Positions 56,696 through 64,000 of a stretch of DNA of 64,000 nucleotides are shown here, in pieces. Numbering within the stretch: the stretch's first letter is position 1; each line of letters begins with the position of its first letter. This DNA comes from Paucidesulfovibrio sp050251775 (lineage in GTDB: Bacteria > Desulfobacterota > Desulfovibrionia > Desulfovibrionales > Desulfovibrionaceae). Where the stretch lies: contig JBFWMD010000012.1 of NCBI GenBank assembly GCA_050251775.1, positions 1-64,000 of the forward strand, in the 5' to 3' direction. The notes below the pieces were generated by a model. It made no database searches and was not told the origin of the DNA. It saw only the letters and a list, made by a program, of their open reading frames with translations. Both the position numbers and the translations under genes were made by a program.

Positions 56696-59389
56696 CTATT
56701 TTTTGAGGTCCAGGACCATGTCCACGAGCTGGCTGTCCTCGGGGTCCGAGGTGATCGCGAACCCGAACTTGCGCGCCAGACCCTGCATGCCCTGGTTTTC
56801 CAGCATGGTCTGACCCACGAGCTTGGCTGTGCCGCGCTCGCGAGTGTAGTCGATGGATTTTTTGAAGAGCATGGATCCCAGGCCCTGACCCTTGAGCACG
56901 GAGCGGATCACAATGGCGAATTCCGCCTCGGAGTTGTCGGGCCGGGTGATGGTCCGGGAAACGCCCAGAGTCTCGGGTTGGCCGTCCTCGCCCGTACGCT
57001 GGGCAATGAAAGCCATTTCCCGGTCGTAGTCGATCTGGGTGAAGGCCGCGAGGTCCTTGTGGTCGAACTCGCGCCGGACCACGCCGAAGAAGCGCAGACG
57101 CAGGTCGTCGTCCGAAAGGCTGGCCAGGAAGGCACGGTGCGCGGCCTCGTCCTCGGGCCGGATGGGCCGGATGGTGATCTTGGTCCCGTCCCGCAAGACC
57201 ACGCATTCCTCCAGCTCGCGCGGGTAGGGCCGGATGGCCAGCCGCTGGGCTCCGTCCCCGTCGTACGCGGTCACCTGGATGCGCGCGGTGAGCGCGAGCA
57301 CTCCCAGGTCGTCGGCGTAGAGCGGGTTGATGTCCAGGCTGTGGACCTGGGGCAGGTCGATGAGCAGCTGGGAAACCTGGATCAGGGTCAGGCAGACATC
57401 GTCCAGGTCCGTGGCCGCCGTGGTGGGCGTGCCCTTGAGCAGCCGCACGATGCGCGTGCGCGAGATCAGCTCGCGTGCGAGGCTCATGGACAGCGGTGGC
57501 AAGGCCACGGCCCGGTCCATGATGATCTCGCGGGACATGCCGCCGTGGCCGAAGTAGATGGTCGGGCCGAACACCGGATCGGTGTTGGCGGAGATGAACA
57601 GCTCGTGCGCGCCGGGCCTGCGGCCCATCTTCTGCACAGTGAAGCCCTCGATGTAGGCGTCGGGCCGCTCGCGGCTGACCCGCGCCAGGATGTTGGCCGC
57701 AGCCTCCCAGACCTGTTCCGGGGTTTCCAGGTCCAGGAGCACGCCGCCCACGTCGTAGGGCTGGGAAATCTGGGGCGAGCGCAGCTTCACGGCCACGGGA
57801 TAGCCCAGGTCGTCCGCCGCGATGACCGCGTCGCGCGCGGATACGGCCAGCCGCGTTTCCACCACGGGAATGCCGTAGGCCGCCAGAACGCGCTTGGCCT
57901 CGGGTTCGGTCAGGGTGTCGCGGCCATCGGCCAGGACCGTCTCGATGACCTCGCGCGCGGCCAGGGTGTCCGGGAAAAAGTCCGTGGGCAGGGAGTCCGG
58001 CGTTTCCATGAGCATTTCCTGGTTGCGCTGGAACTCGACCATGTACAGATAGGCCCGGATGGCCTTGTCCGGGGTGTCATAGGTGGGCACGCCCGCATTG
58101 CGGAAGATCTCCCGCGCCTTTTCCGCCTTGCCCAGGCCGAGCCAGCAGGCAAAGACCATGCGCCGCACGCGCTTGAGCGAATCGGCCAGGGCCTGGGCCA
58201 CCTCCTCCTCGGGCAGGCCCGCAAAGGGCACGTGCATGGTCAGCACCGCGTCCACACCCTTGTCCTTGAGCAGCACGCGCACCAGATCGGCATATTCCTT
58301 GCCCGTGGCATTGAAGGGCAGGTCCACGGGATTGTTGCGCGACCATCGGCGGTTGATGATTTCGTCCACCTCGACCTTGGTCTCTTCCGAGAGCCGCGCC
58401 AGCCTGCCGCCGCCCATGAGCAGGGCGTCCGCGGCCAGGATGCCGGCGGACACGCCGTTGGTCACGATGGCCAGCCGGTCGCCGCGCACGGGCTTGATGT
58501 CCGCCAGGGTGCGCGCCGCGTCGAACAGCCCGTCAATGGTGTCCACGCGGAGCATGCCCGCGCGCCGGAAAGCCACGTCGTAAATTTCGTCCGAAAGGGG
58601 CATGCCCTCCAGGCCCACGTCCGCGCATTCGCGCAGCACGGTCTCAAAGGCCTGGCCGGGCCGGATCACCAGCACGGGCTTGTTGCGCGAGGCCGCGCGC
58701 GCGGCGGACATGAATTCCCGGGCGTCGCAGACGCTTTCAACGTACAGCAGGATCGAGCGGGTCAGCGGGTCGCCCGCCAGATAATCGAGCACGTCCGCGA
58801 TGTTCACGTCGATGCGCGCCCCAAGCGCAACCATGTGCGAAAAACCGATGCCCTGGCCCCTGGCCCAGTCGAGCACCGCTGTGAACAGACTGTCCGACTG
58901 GGAAATGAACGCGGTCTTGCCCGGCTGGATCGTGGCGTGGGCCAGACTTGCGTTGAGGTTGATGCCCGGGGCCATGAAGCCCAGGCACTTGGGGCCGAGC
59001 ACGCGCATGGCCGGGCATTCCGCCGCTTCCAGAATCTCGTTTTTGAGCTTGAGCCGGTCGTCCTGGTCCATGCCCTGGAAGCTGCCGCCCAGGAGCATCA
59101 CGGCGCGCGCGCCAATGGCCCGGAGCTGGGCCACCACGTCCGGAGCATCGCGCATGGGTCGGGCCACAATGGCCAAGTCCGGCGCCTTGGGCAGTTTGGC
59201 GATGCCCGGATAGGTCAGCACACCGGCAATGGCCTCGGCATCGGCGCTCACAGGCATGACCGGACCCATGAATCCGCCGCCCATGATGTTGCGCATCACG
59301 ATGTTGCCCGCGTTGGTGGGTTCGTTGGTCGCACCGATCACGGCGATGGACTTGGGGTTGAACAGGTAGTCGAGATTGATGACGCTCAT
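56696..59389 (-). CDS. Pat-type protein lysine acetyltransferase (GNAT-ACD fusion)
   Basis: 897 aa. Residues 1-700 resemble ADP-forming acyl-CoA synthetase: IAVIGATNEPTNAGNIV, GPKCLGFMAPG, FISQSDSLFTAVLDWARGQGIGFS, NGVSAGILAADAL and ATP-grasp half with GYPVAVKLRSPQI. The catalytic His region (SHTGALAG in active synthetases) reads ECADVGLEGMPLSD, so the His is missing and it should not make acetyl-CoA. The C-terminal 170 residues are a GNAT domain (VLRDGTKITIRPIRPEDE, VLKGQGLGSMLFKKSIDY). This is the Pat/PatZ layout that acetylates Acs-type enzymes. Confidence 0.9.
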   Translation of the reverse strand: MSVINLDYLFNPKSIAVIGATNEPTNAGNIVMRNIMGGGFMGPVMPVSADAEAIAGVLTYPGIAKLPKAPDLAIVARPMRDAPDVVAQLRAIGARAVMLLGGSFQGMDQDDRLKLKNEILEAAECPAMRVLGPKCLGFMAPGINLNASLAHATIQPGKTAFISQSDSLFTAVLDWARGQGIGFSHMVALGARIDVNIADVLDYLAGDPLTRSILLYVESVCDAREFMSAARAASRNKPVLVIRPGQAFETVLRECADVGLEGMPLSDEIYDVAFRRAGMLRVDTIDGLFDAARTLADIKPVRGDRLAIVTNGVSAGILAADALLMGGGRLARLSEETKVEVDEIINRRWSRNNPVDLPFNATGKEYADLVRVLLKDKGVDAVLTMHVPFAGLPEEEVAQALADSLKRVRRMVFACWLGLGKAEKAREIFRNAGVPTYDTPDKAIRAYLYMVEFQRNQEMLMETPDSLPTDFFPDTLAAREVIETVLADGRDTLTEPEAKRVLAAYGIPVVETRLAVSARDAVIAADDLGYPVAVKLRSPQISQPYDVGGVLLDLETPEQVWEAAANILARVSRERPDAYIEGFTVQKMGRRPGAHELFISANTDPVFGPTIYFGHGGMSREIIMDRAVALPPLSMSLARELISRTRIVRLLKGTPTTAATDLDDVCLTLIQVSQLLIDLPQVHSLDINPLYADDLGVLALTARIQVTAYDGDGAQRLAIRPYPRELEECVVLRDGTKITIRPIRPEDEAAHRAFLASLSDDDLRLRFFGVVRREFDHKDLAAFTQIDYDREMAFIAQRTGEDGQPETLGVSRTITRPDNSEAEFAIVIRSVLKGQGLGSMLFKKSIDYTRERGTAKLVGQTMLENQGMQGLARKFGFAITSDPEDSQLVDMVLDLKK

Positions 59390-59690
59390 GGGTCTCCCCG
59401 TGGTTTTCCGGTTGCCCCTTGTGGTTAGCAGATTCGGGAAGGGATGGAAATTGGAATCAGGGGAATTGGATGGGGGGGCAACAGGCGCGGGAGCTTGTCT
59501 GGCTAGGGCGGGACGACTCCGGGCGGTCCCGAAGCCCCTTGCGTGGCGGCAATTACTTGAAGTGATTTTCTGTTTGGCAAGTCAGTACACTGGATTTCCT
59601 ATTTTTATAGAATGCTTGCCGATATATTTGTTTTATGTTATTGCCGGCAGCATATGAAGAATGACATATAGGAAACGGAGAAAGACGAAC
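59390..59690. other. Upstream region of glycine-zipper lipoprotein gene
   Basis: GC falls sharply after 59560 (TTTTTATAGAATGCTTGCCGATATATTTG). Promoter boxes are likely but no single pair is convincing. No gene. Confidence 0.4.
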
Positions 59691-60197
59691 ATGAAGAGAT
59701 GGATTGTTTTTATATTATTGGTGATGTTGCTTTGCTCCTGCCAATATTCCACCCAGACGAGATACAATTATTCCGAGGTCGGGCAGATTCAAGTTGTTGA
59801 ATTCGGCTCCGTTGTCGCCCTTAGAGACATAGAGATTGTCAGCGAAACCAGTGGAGCCGGTGCCGCCCTTGGTGCCACCGGAGGAGCCTATGGCGGGGCA
59901 AGTGCGGTCAACGGCATTGGTGGCAGCATTGCCGCCGGAGTCGGGGGAGCCATAGTTGGAGCCGTTGCTGGTTCTGCGCTCGAGCAGGCCATTCGGAATC
60001 GGGGTGGTGTCGAATACACTATTATTCTTCGAAACGGGAAAACACTGACCGTTGCCCAGAATATTTCTGAAAAAGACATCATTCACAAGGTAGGGGACAG
60101 AGTCATGGTTCAGATCAACGGCCAGTATCAGCGTGTTCTTCCCGCCAACGACCTTCCCACTGAAGTTGAAAAGCCAAAAGGGATTGAATTCAAATGA
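59691..60197 (+). CDS. Glycine-zipper outer-membrane lipoprotein
   Basis: 168 aa. ATG 59691 has GGAGAA seven bases upstream. Lipobox LLCSC. Core: Gly-zipper (GAGAALGATGGAYGGASAVNGIGGSIAAGVGGAIVGAVAGSALEQAI in parts), as in SlyB/Slp-like lipoproteins. Last 60 residues: TIILRNGKTLTVAQNISEKDIIHKVGDRVMVQINGQYQRV, a small beta domain. Likely in the outer membrane. It overlaps the next gene by 4 bases. Confidence 0.8.
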   Translation: MKRWIVFILLVMLLCSCQYSTQTRYNYSEVGQIQVVEFGSVVALRDIEIVSETSGAGAALGATGGAYGGASAVNGIGGSIAAGVGGAIVGAVAGSALEQAIRNRGGVEYTIILRNGKTLTVAQNISEKDIIHKVGDRVMVQINGQYQRVLPANDLPTEVEKPKGIEFK

Positions 60198-60853
60198 AAA
60201 ATTTTTTTGTTATTGCCTCTTTCCTGCTGTTTTCCGGATGTGCGTTTTCCGTCGACAAGATTGATGTTCCCTACCAGGGCCGGGCAAACATCACGGTGGT
60301 GGAAGGGGCGGAGAATGTTTCTTTCCAGATCGCGTATGAGGACAAGAGAACGGTGTACAAGGACCGCGTGGGCACGAAAAAGAATGGGTATGGCATGGAG
60401 TGCGCCGACATTGTGGCCACGAACGATGTCGCCAAGACATTTGCCGAGGCAGTGGCTTTCGAGCTTGAAAACATTGGATTCAAAAGCGGTGAAAGCGGGA
60501 AGACGGTAAAGGTGGAGCTGGTCAGATTTTACAATGATTTCAAAATAGGATTTTGGTCTGGGTCTGCGGTCGCGGATGGGTTGATCAATGTTGTCGTTTA
60601 TCAGGCGGACGAGGAAATGCTGTTCACCAAATCTTTTGAGGGTGGCGGCATTGAAGAGCCGATTATGATAGCGAGCGGTTCAAATGCAAGAGCTGCGCTT
60701 GTAAAGGCCATGGCGGACATCGTCTCGAAGGTTGTACAGGACGAAACGCTGCACGCGGCTCTGTTGAGGACGGAAGAAAAAGCCGGGACTGTCGCTGATG
60801 TGAAGGACGATACTGCCGTGGCTGGAGTTTCCGCCCCGGCGCAAAGTCAGTGA
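60194..60853 (+). CDS. YajG-like lipoprotein
   Basis: 219 aa. Start overlaps the previous stop (ATGA). Lipobox LLFSGC. The mature domain contains the YajG pattern: DKIDVPYQGRANITVVEGAENVSFQIAYEDKRTVYKDRVGTKKNGYGMECADIV in pieces (such as EDKRTVYKDRVGTKKNGYG), then AEAVAFELENIGFKSGESGK and KVELVRFYNDFKIGFWSGSAVADG. Ala/Val-rich polar tail. Probable outer-membrane or periplasmic lipoprotein; operon with the glycine-zipper gene. Role unknown. Confidence 0.82.
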   Translation: MKNFFVIASFLLFSGCAFSVDKIDVPYQGRANITVVEGAENVSFQIAYEDKRTVYKDRVGTKKNGYGMECADIVATNDVAKTFAEAVAFELENIGFKSGESGKTVKVELVRFYNDFKIGFWSGSAVADGLINVVVYQADEEMLFTKSFEGGGIEEPIMIASGSNARAALVKAMADIVSKVVQDETLHAALLRTEEKAGTVADVKDDTAVAGVSAPAQSQ

Positions 60854-60929
60854 GAGTCCTTGCGGACGAGCCTGAGACTGAGCCGGGAGGGGGCACATCC
60901 GACGGCTGCTGTTATCACGTCGGATCATT

Positions 60930-60972
60930 AAAAAGCCACAAGGGATAGGAAAGTAGCCCTTTGTGGCTTTTT
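60930..60972. terminator. Bidirectional terminator
   Basis: AAAAAGCCACAAGGG and GCCCTTTGTGGCTTTTT with a 12-base loop. Separates the lipoprotein pair from the next minus-strand frame. Confidence 0.8.
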
Positions 60973-60977
60973 GTTGT

Positions 60978-61265
60978 TCATTTTTCTTCGTCTTCCGTAC
61001 CCGGACGACGTCCGCGCTTTTCATCCATATGTCCGCATGTTGCCAGAAGGGGACACGGAAGGCGTTGCAGTATCTCCGTTAAAGGCGCCGTGGCAGCGGT
61101 CGTGCCGCTTACGTTGGCCACCAGCACGCTCAGGGCAGGGCTTGCGCCGCATCCGCTCACGCAGAGGATGATGTCCCCGGCGCTGAGGTTGCAATGATCC
61201 ACGGTCGGGCTGAAGTAGCCGTGGGCTTTGGCTGCGGCCGCCTCATCCTCAATATCCGCGATCAC
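60978..61265 (-). CDS. Possible small cysteine-containing protein
   Basis: About 95 aa from GTG 61265. Contains VDHCNLSAGDIILCVSGCGASPALSVLVANV and LPCPLLATCGHMDEKRGR, with six Cys. Codon choice (AGC, CTG, GCC) is host-like over the middle, which is the main support. No good ribosome site and no known family, so it may also be an antisense or spurious frame. It faces the GNAT-like gene. Confidence 0.35.
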   Translation of the reverse strand: MIADIEDEAAAAKAHGYFSPTVDHCNLSAGDIILCVSGCGASPALSVLVANVSGTTAATAPLTEILQRLPCPLLATCGHMDEKRGRRPGTEDEEK

Positions 61266-61342
61266 GCCTTCGCAATGGCGTGCGTTGAGCCTGGGCGCTG
61301 AATGGTCTAGACTGGCGTATCCGAAACGGATGGAAGGGGAAC

Positions 61343-62395
61343 ATGCAATCGAAGGATCGGAAAACGGACATGCGCAATGGCGACAGTGCGGACCGGCGCG
61401 CGAAGACGCGGGATGCACAACAGGGCGGCAACGCGCTCGAACAATGGACCCGCGCGGCCACGTCCACGAACCAGGCCGATCCGTTCTGCTCCACTCCGGC
61501 CTGGCAGTTGTCCTTTCATGAAGTGCTCAATCCGGAACTGCAATTGTTGGCCTATTCCGCCGAAGGGAGCATGGTGGCCTTTGCCGTGGGCGCGGACCCC
61601 GTGGGCGAAGTGGTGCTGCTGCCCGTGGAGCGGCATTGGATGTTCGGCTGCCCCCTGCTCGGCCCGCGCGCCGTGGAGCTGCTCAAGGACATCCTCGGGT
61701 CGCTCCGGGCGAGCCAGGGGCCGGAGATTTCCCGGATTATTGTCAGCGGGGTGCGGCCAGGCGGAGCGCTTTCCGCGCGGCTGCGAAAGTATTTCGGCGA
61801 CTCGCACCGCATCAACGCCCACGCCACGGGCACGCAGTGCGGGGCGTCCCTGGCCGGTGGCCTGGACGGATATCTTTCCCGCAGGTCCGCCAACCATCGG
61901 CGCAACCTGAAGCGGGAGCGCCTCCGGGCGCTGGACAGGGGCGTCTGGTTCGAGCGCGTGCTGCCCGTCCGTGCCGAGGAGATGGACGCGCTTTATGCGC
62001 GGATTCTCGCCGTGGAATTGCAAAGCTGGAAGGGCCTGGGCGGCTGCGGCATGGAGAGCGGCTTTTCCCGTCGGTTCTATGACCGGATGCTCCGCCGCCT
62101 CGCGCCGGAGGGCCGGGCGCGGATCATCTTCGCCAAACACGAGGACCGGGACATCGGCTTCGTGTTCGGCGGCCTGGCCGGGAAGGTCTATCGCGGCCAG
62201 CAGTTCAGCTACGTCAATGACTGGAAGGAATACTCCATCGGCAACCTGCTTCAGATGGAGCAGATCGCCTGGCTCTGCGAGGAGGGCGCGGTCCGCTACG
62301 ACCTGGGACCGATCACGGGCGAGAAGATGGAATACAAACGCCACTGGGCCGAAAAACGCTTTCCCCTGGAGGCCAGGGTGCTGGAAAGGAAGTGA
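61343..62395 (+). CDS. GNAT-like (BioF2/CelD type) acetyltransferase
   Basis: 350 aa; ATG 61343 follows AGGGGAAC. The core looks like the GNAT_acetyltransf_6/CelD group: SRRSANHRRNLKRERLRAL, QSWKGLGGCGMESGFSRRFYDRML, DIGFVFGGLAGKVYRGQQFSYVNDWKEYSIGNLLQ (part: FVFGGLAGKVYRGQQFSY). Such proteins act on polysaccharide precursors or amino sugars. First 35 residues are a disordered charged tail. Substrate unknown. Confidence 0.75.
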   Translation: MQSKDRKTDMRNGDSADRRAKTRDAQQGGNALEQWTRAATSTNQADPFCSTPAWQLSFHEVLNPELQLLAYSAEGSMVAFAVGADPVGEVVLLPVERHWMFGCPLLGPRAVELLKDILGSLRASQGPEISRIIVSGVRPGGALSARLRKYFGDSHRINAHATGTQCGASLAGGLDGYLSRRSANHRRNLKRERLRALDRGVWFERVLPVRAEEMDALYARILAVELQSWKGLGGCGMESGFSRRFYDRMLRRLAPEGRARIIFAKHEDRDIGFVFGGLAGKVYRGQQFSYVNDWKEYSIGNLLQMEQIAWLCEEGAVRYDLGPITGEKMEYKRHWAEKRFPLEARVLERK

Positions 62396-62459
62396 GGGGG
62401 GGAGAAGCCGTGTCCGGAGAAAAGCGCGGTTATGGGAATTGGCTCGTGGGAACAAAACA

Positions 62460-63188
62460 TTAATCAGGCATTTGCTCCCAAATTTTTCCTTCTAACAGCC
62501 GACCGTTTTTTTTCTTTGAACGCTTCACCCCATCTTCACCCCAGGTCCCCCATTGCTTAAAGTAGAAAGGGATGCCCAAAGTCAAGCATTGTTCCCTAAT
62601 CGTTGTGACCCACTCAAGCTGCATAGGACGTGCCCTGGAACCGCTTTCACCACCTACAATGACCCAGTCGATATTGGTTAAGTTGATTGTTCCTAGATTT
62701 TCAAGAAGTGGCTCAATGGAAAGGAAACGAATAGGAGCATTGGTAATTTGTCTGATATCTGCGATGCGCGGCAATCCATGAATTTTATCTTCGACAGTTG
62801 CACCAATCATGGTGTTTCTAGGTATGTCCCTTGTTAAAAAATATTCCAGCATTCTGGCAGATCGTTTTGTTAAAATTTGATATCTATGTTGTGGAGTTGC
62901 AATAATAGTATTAAAGATGTCATCTATAAAATCATTTGGCATTTCATCATGGAATAAATCGCTCATCGAATTTACAAAAAAAAGTGTAGGGCGCTTTACT
63001 TTGAGAGGTTGTTCGAGTCTTTGTGGGAGAAGCGTAAATTTAAACCCGTTGCGGTATTCTTGTAGACCCATTGATTGTAAACGTTTTGCCATGACTTCAG
63101 CGTAACAATTTTGGCAACCGGAACTAATTTTAGTGCAACCTACAGATGGATTCCACGTTTCTTCAGTCCATTCTATTTTGCTTGGCAT
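62460..63188 (-). CDS. DUF5131 (phage Gp37/Gp68) family protein
   Basis: 242 aa. IEWTEETWNPSVGCTKISSGCQNCYAEVMAKRL gives the three-Cys motif CxxxxxxCxxC, with WNPxxGCxxxSxGCxxCYA typical of the family. Later IRFLSIEPLLENLG and WVIVGGESGSRARPM are diagnostic. Often linked to TcmP, as here. GC is much lower than the rest of the window, so transfer is likely. Possibly radical-SAM-like; function not established. Confidence 0.85.
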   Translation of the reverse strand: MPSKIEWTEETWNPSVGCTKISSGCQNCYAEVMAKRLQSMGLQEYRNGFKFTLLPQRLEQPLKVKRPTLFFVNSMSDLFHDEMPNDFIDDIFNTIIATPQHRYQILTKRSARMLEYFLTRDIPRNTMIGATVEDKIHGLPRIADIRQITNAPIRFLSIEPLLENLGTINLTNIDWVIVGGESGSRARPMQLEWVTTIREQCLTLGIPFYFKQWGTWGEDGVKRSKKKNGRLLEGKIWEQMPD

Positions 63189-63197
63189 GGTAGCTCT

Positions 63198-64000
63198 CTA
63201 AAGGAGTGTTCCTTGTTCTTGAACGATAGATATTTCTATTCTGTTATCGTTTTGCTCAAAGTATTTCTTCCCGAGAAAAAAAATTCCTTTCCTGCGCCTT
63301 ACCTCATTCATTGGTTTAACGTGGATTAGCTTTCTGAGTTCAAGACTTTCAAGGCAGGCCCTGGCCTCGGACGGAGTGTACCCATTGTTGAGAGCAAGAG
63401 CGTATAGTTGACAGTTGGTTATTGGTTTGTTTGTAGGAAGAAGGGATAGCAGGACGCGCTCCTCCCCCATTGGAATTAACGAAGGCCGAGAATTCGTTTT
63501 ATCGCTTAATATTTTACTCCTAGCTTCGAGGAACTTTTCAAGACCATAATGATGTTTCCCAATGAAGATCAAGGAATAACATAGTGGTCCCTCTTGCATC
63601 GTTGCATGCCATGAATAGCCATATAAATACTGTAGCTTTCGTGAAATAAGTTCAGCAAATTTTGACGCAGAAGAGCAGGACAAGGCCTCCTCTTTAGCAA
63701 TCGAATAGTCGCTTAGAAAGGTGGCCACAGATTGGAGATTTGCATCGTTAGCAGCCCCTTTCAAGAAGCGATATATAAACGTAAGCGGAATAAATAGGAG
63801 GACTTCAGATCCATATTGAGCCATAATTTGGGTTATACTGTTTTGTCGAACTTGGGTATACCCGTAGGGGTCGATAAACCAAAGACTATGGCCTAATTGT
63901 TTATGAAGACAGTGTTTTGATATAAATGATTCAGCGTCAATGGCGGCGATCTCTTCGACAAAAGGAAACGAGCAATAATGAGATAGTTCGTCTCTATTCT
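63198..64000 (-). CDS. tcmP: Three-Cys-motif partner protein TcmP, partial
   Basis: At least 267 aa; the N-terminus is beyond the right edge. LWFIDPYGYTQV is the typical TcmP DPYG motif, followed by EVLLFIPLTFIYRFLKGA. Helical C-terminal segments follow (YALALNNGYTPSEARACLESLELRKLIHV, wHTH-like). Stop lies nine bases before the DUF5131 start, so both are one operon. The TcmP/three-Cys pair is a known but uncharacterised association, often on mobile or defence-associated islands. Confidence 0.82.
   Translation of the reverse strand, partial: NRDELSHYCSFPFVEEIAAIDAESFISKHCLHKQLGHSLWFIDPYGYTQVRQNSITQIMAQYGSEVLLFIPLTFIYRFLKGAANDANLQSVATFLSDYSIAKEEALSCSSASKFAELISRKLQYLYGYSWHATMQEGPLCYSLIFIGKHHYGLEKFLEARSKILSDKTNSRPSLIPMGEERVLLSLLPTNKPITNCQLYALALNNGYTPSEARACLESLELRKLIHVKPMNEVRRRKGIFFLGKKYFEQNDNRIEISIVQEQGTLL

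Noticed and set aside
56468..59428. 986-codon plus-strand frame
   Set aside because: It is the antisense shadow of the Pat-type acetyltransferase; the residues are Arg/His/Gly-rich without any domain, while the minus strand has clear motifs.

Overview
The window is high-GC bacterial chromosome. It looks like a free-living, flagellated, didermic member of the Desulfovibrionales (Desulfobacterota). This is inferred from the gene style: HD-GYP and GGDEF proteins, a hook gene behind a textbook sigma-54 promoter, a FlgM-like protein behind a sigma-28-type promoter, an RRM protein beside a Lys-rich small protein, and many small lipoproteins. No rRNA, tRNA, CRISPR array or intact IS element was seen. 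Composition is uniform except for nhaA (about 42.0-43.3 kb), an AT-rich patch near 8.0-8.35 kb, the lipoprotein pair at 59.6-60.9 kb and the right end after 62.4 kb, all of which are AT-richer.

Left part (0-18.3 kb). A GAF/SpoIIE-type phosphatase (partial) faces an HD-GYP gene, followed by a lipoprotein and a Gly/Pro repeat protein. From 4.2 to 17.0 kb lie virion genes of a short-tailed (podovirus-like) phage, in virion-gene order: portal, Bbp19-like, scaffold-like, tail tube A, tail tube B, internal-protein-like, tail fibre and fibre assembly. They are split by host-type genes on the other strand (SlyX, cyclase, TraB/GumN, DUF985 cupin, membrane proteins). There is no terminase, capsid, integrase or repressor. 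The two virion gene blocks are preceded by near-identical, ungapped 84-bp upstream elements containing the palindrome CCCTGTCAACAGGG. This looks like a domesticated, co-regulated, dispersed particle locus, possibly a gene-transfer-agent-like system, and it is the main discovery candidate. A MltD-like lytic transglycosylase follows.

Middle (18-46 kb). Signalling and envelope genes: a nuclease, a five-PAS-class hybrid kinase, a purine permease, a second HD-GYP protein, an M23 peptidase, and a LuxR-type regulator whose upstream motif recurs before a possible small RNA. Then come a glycosyltransferase and a six-gene operon on the minus strand (ECF sigma factor, anti-sigma with a carbohydrate-binding-like domain, secreted protein, TPR-OmpA lipoprotein, two Ala/Gly-rich secreted proteins) that resembles an envelope-stress or surface system. 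flgE, an Hpt protein, a CMD/LysR pair, Skp-like and ApbE genes, a VWA-OmpA protein, nhaA behind a structured leader, and a CgeB-like glycosyltransferase follow.

Right part (45-64 kb). FlgM-like, PIN-PhoH, a RcnA-like metal exporter with a DUF1007 partner, an SxtJ/DUF5989/carbamoyltransferase cassette, a diguanylate cyclase, a hipBA operon with an unusual membrane-anchored HipB and a palindromic operator, an RRM protein, a Pat-type protein acetyltransferase, lipoproteins, a GNAT-like protein, and an AT-rich DUF5131/TcmP pair running off the right edge.
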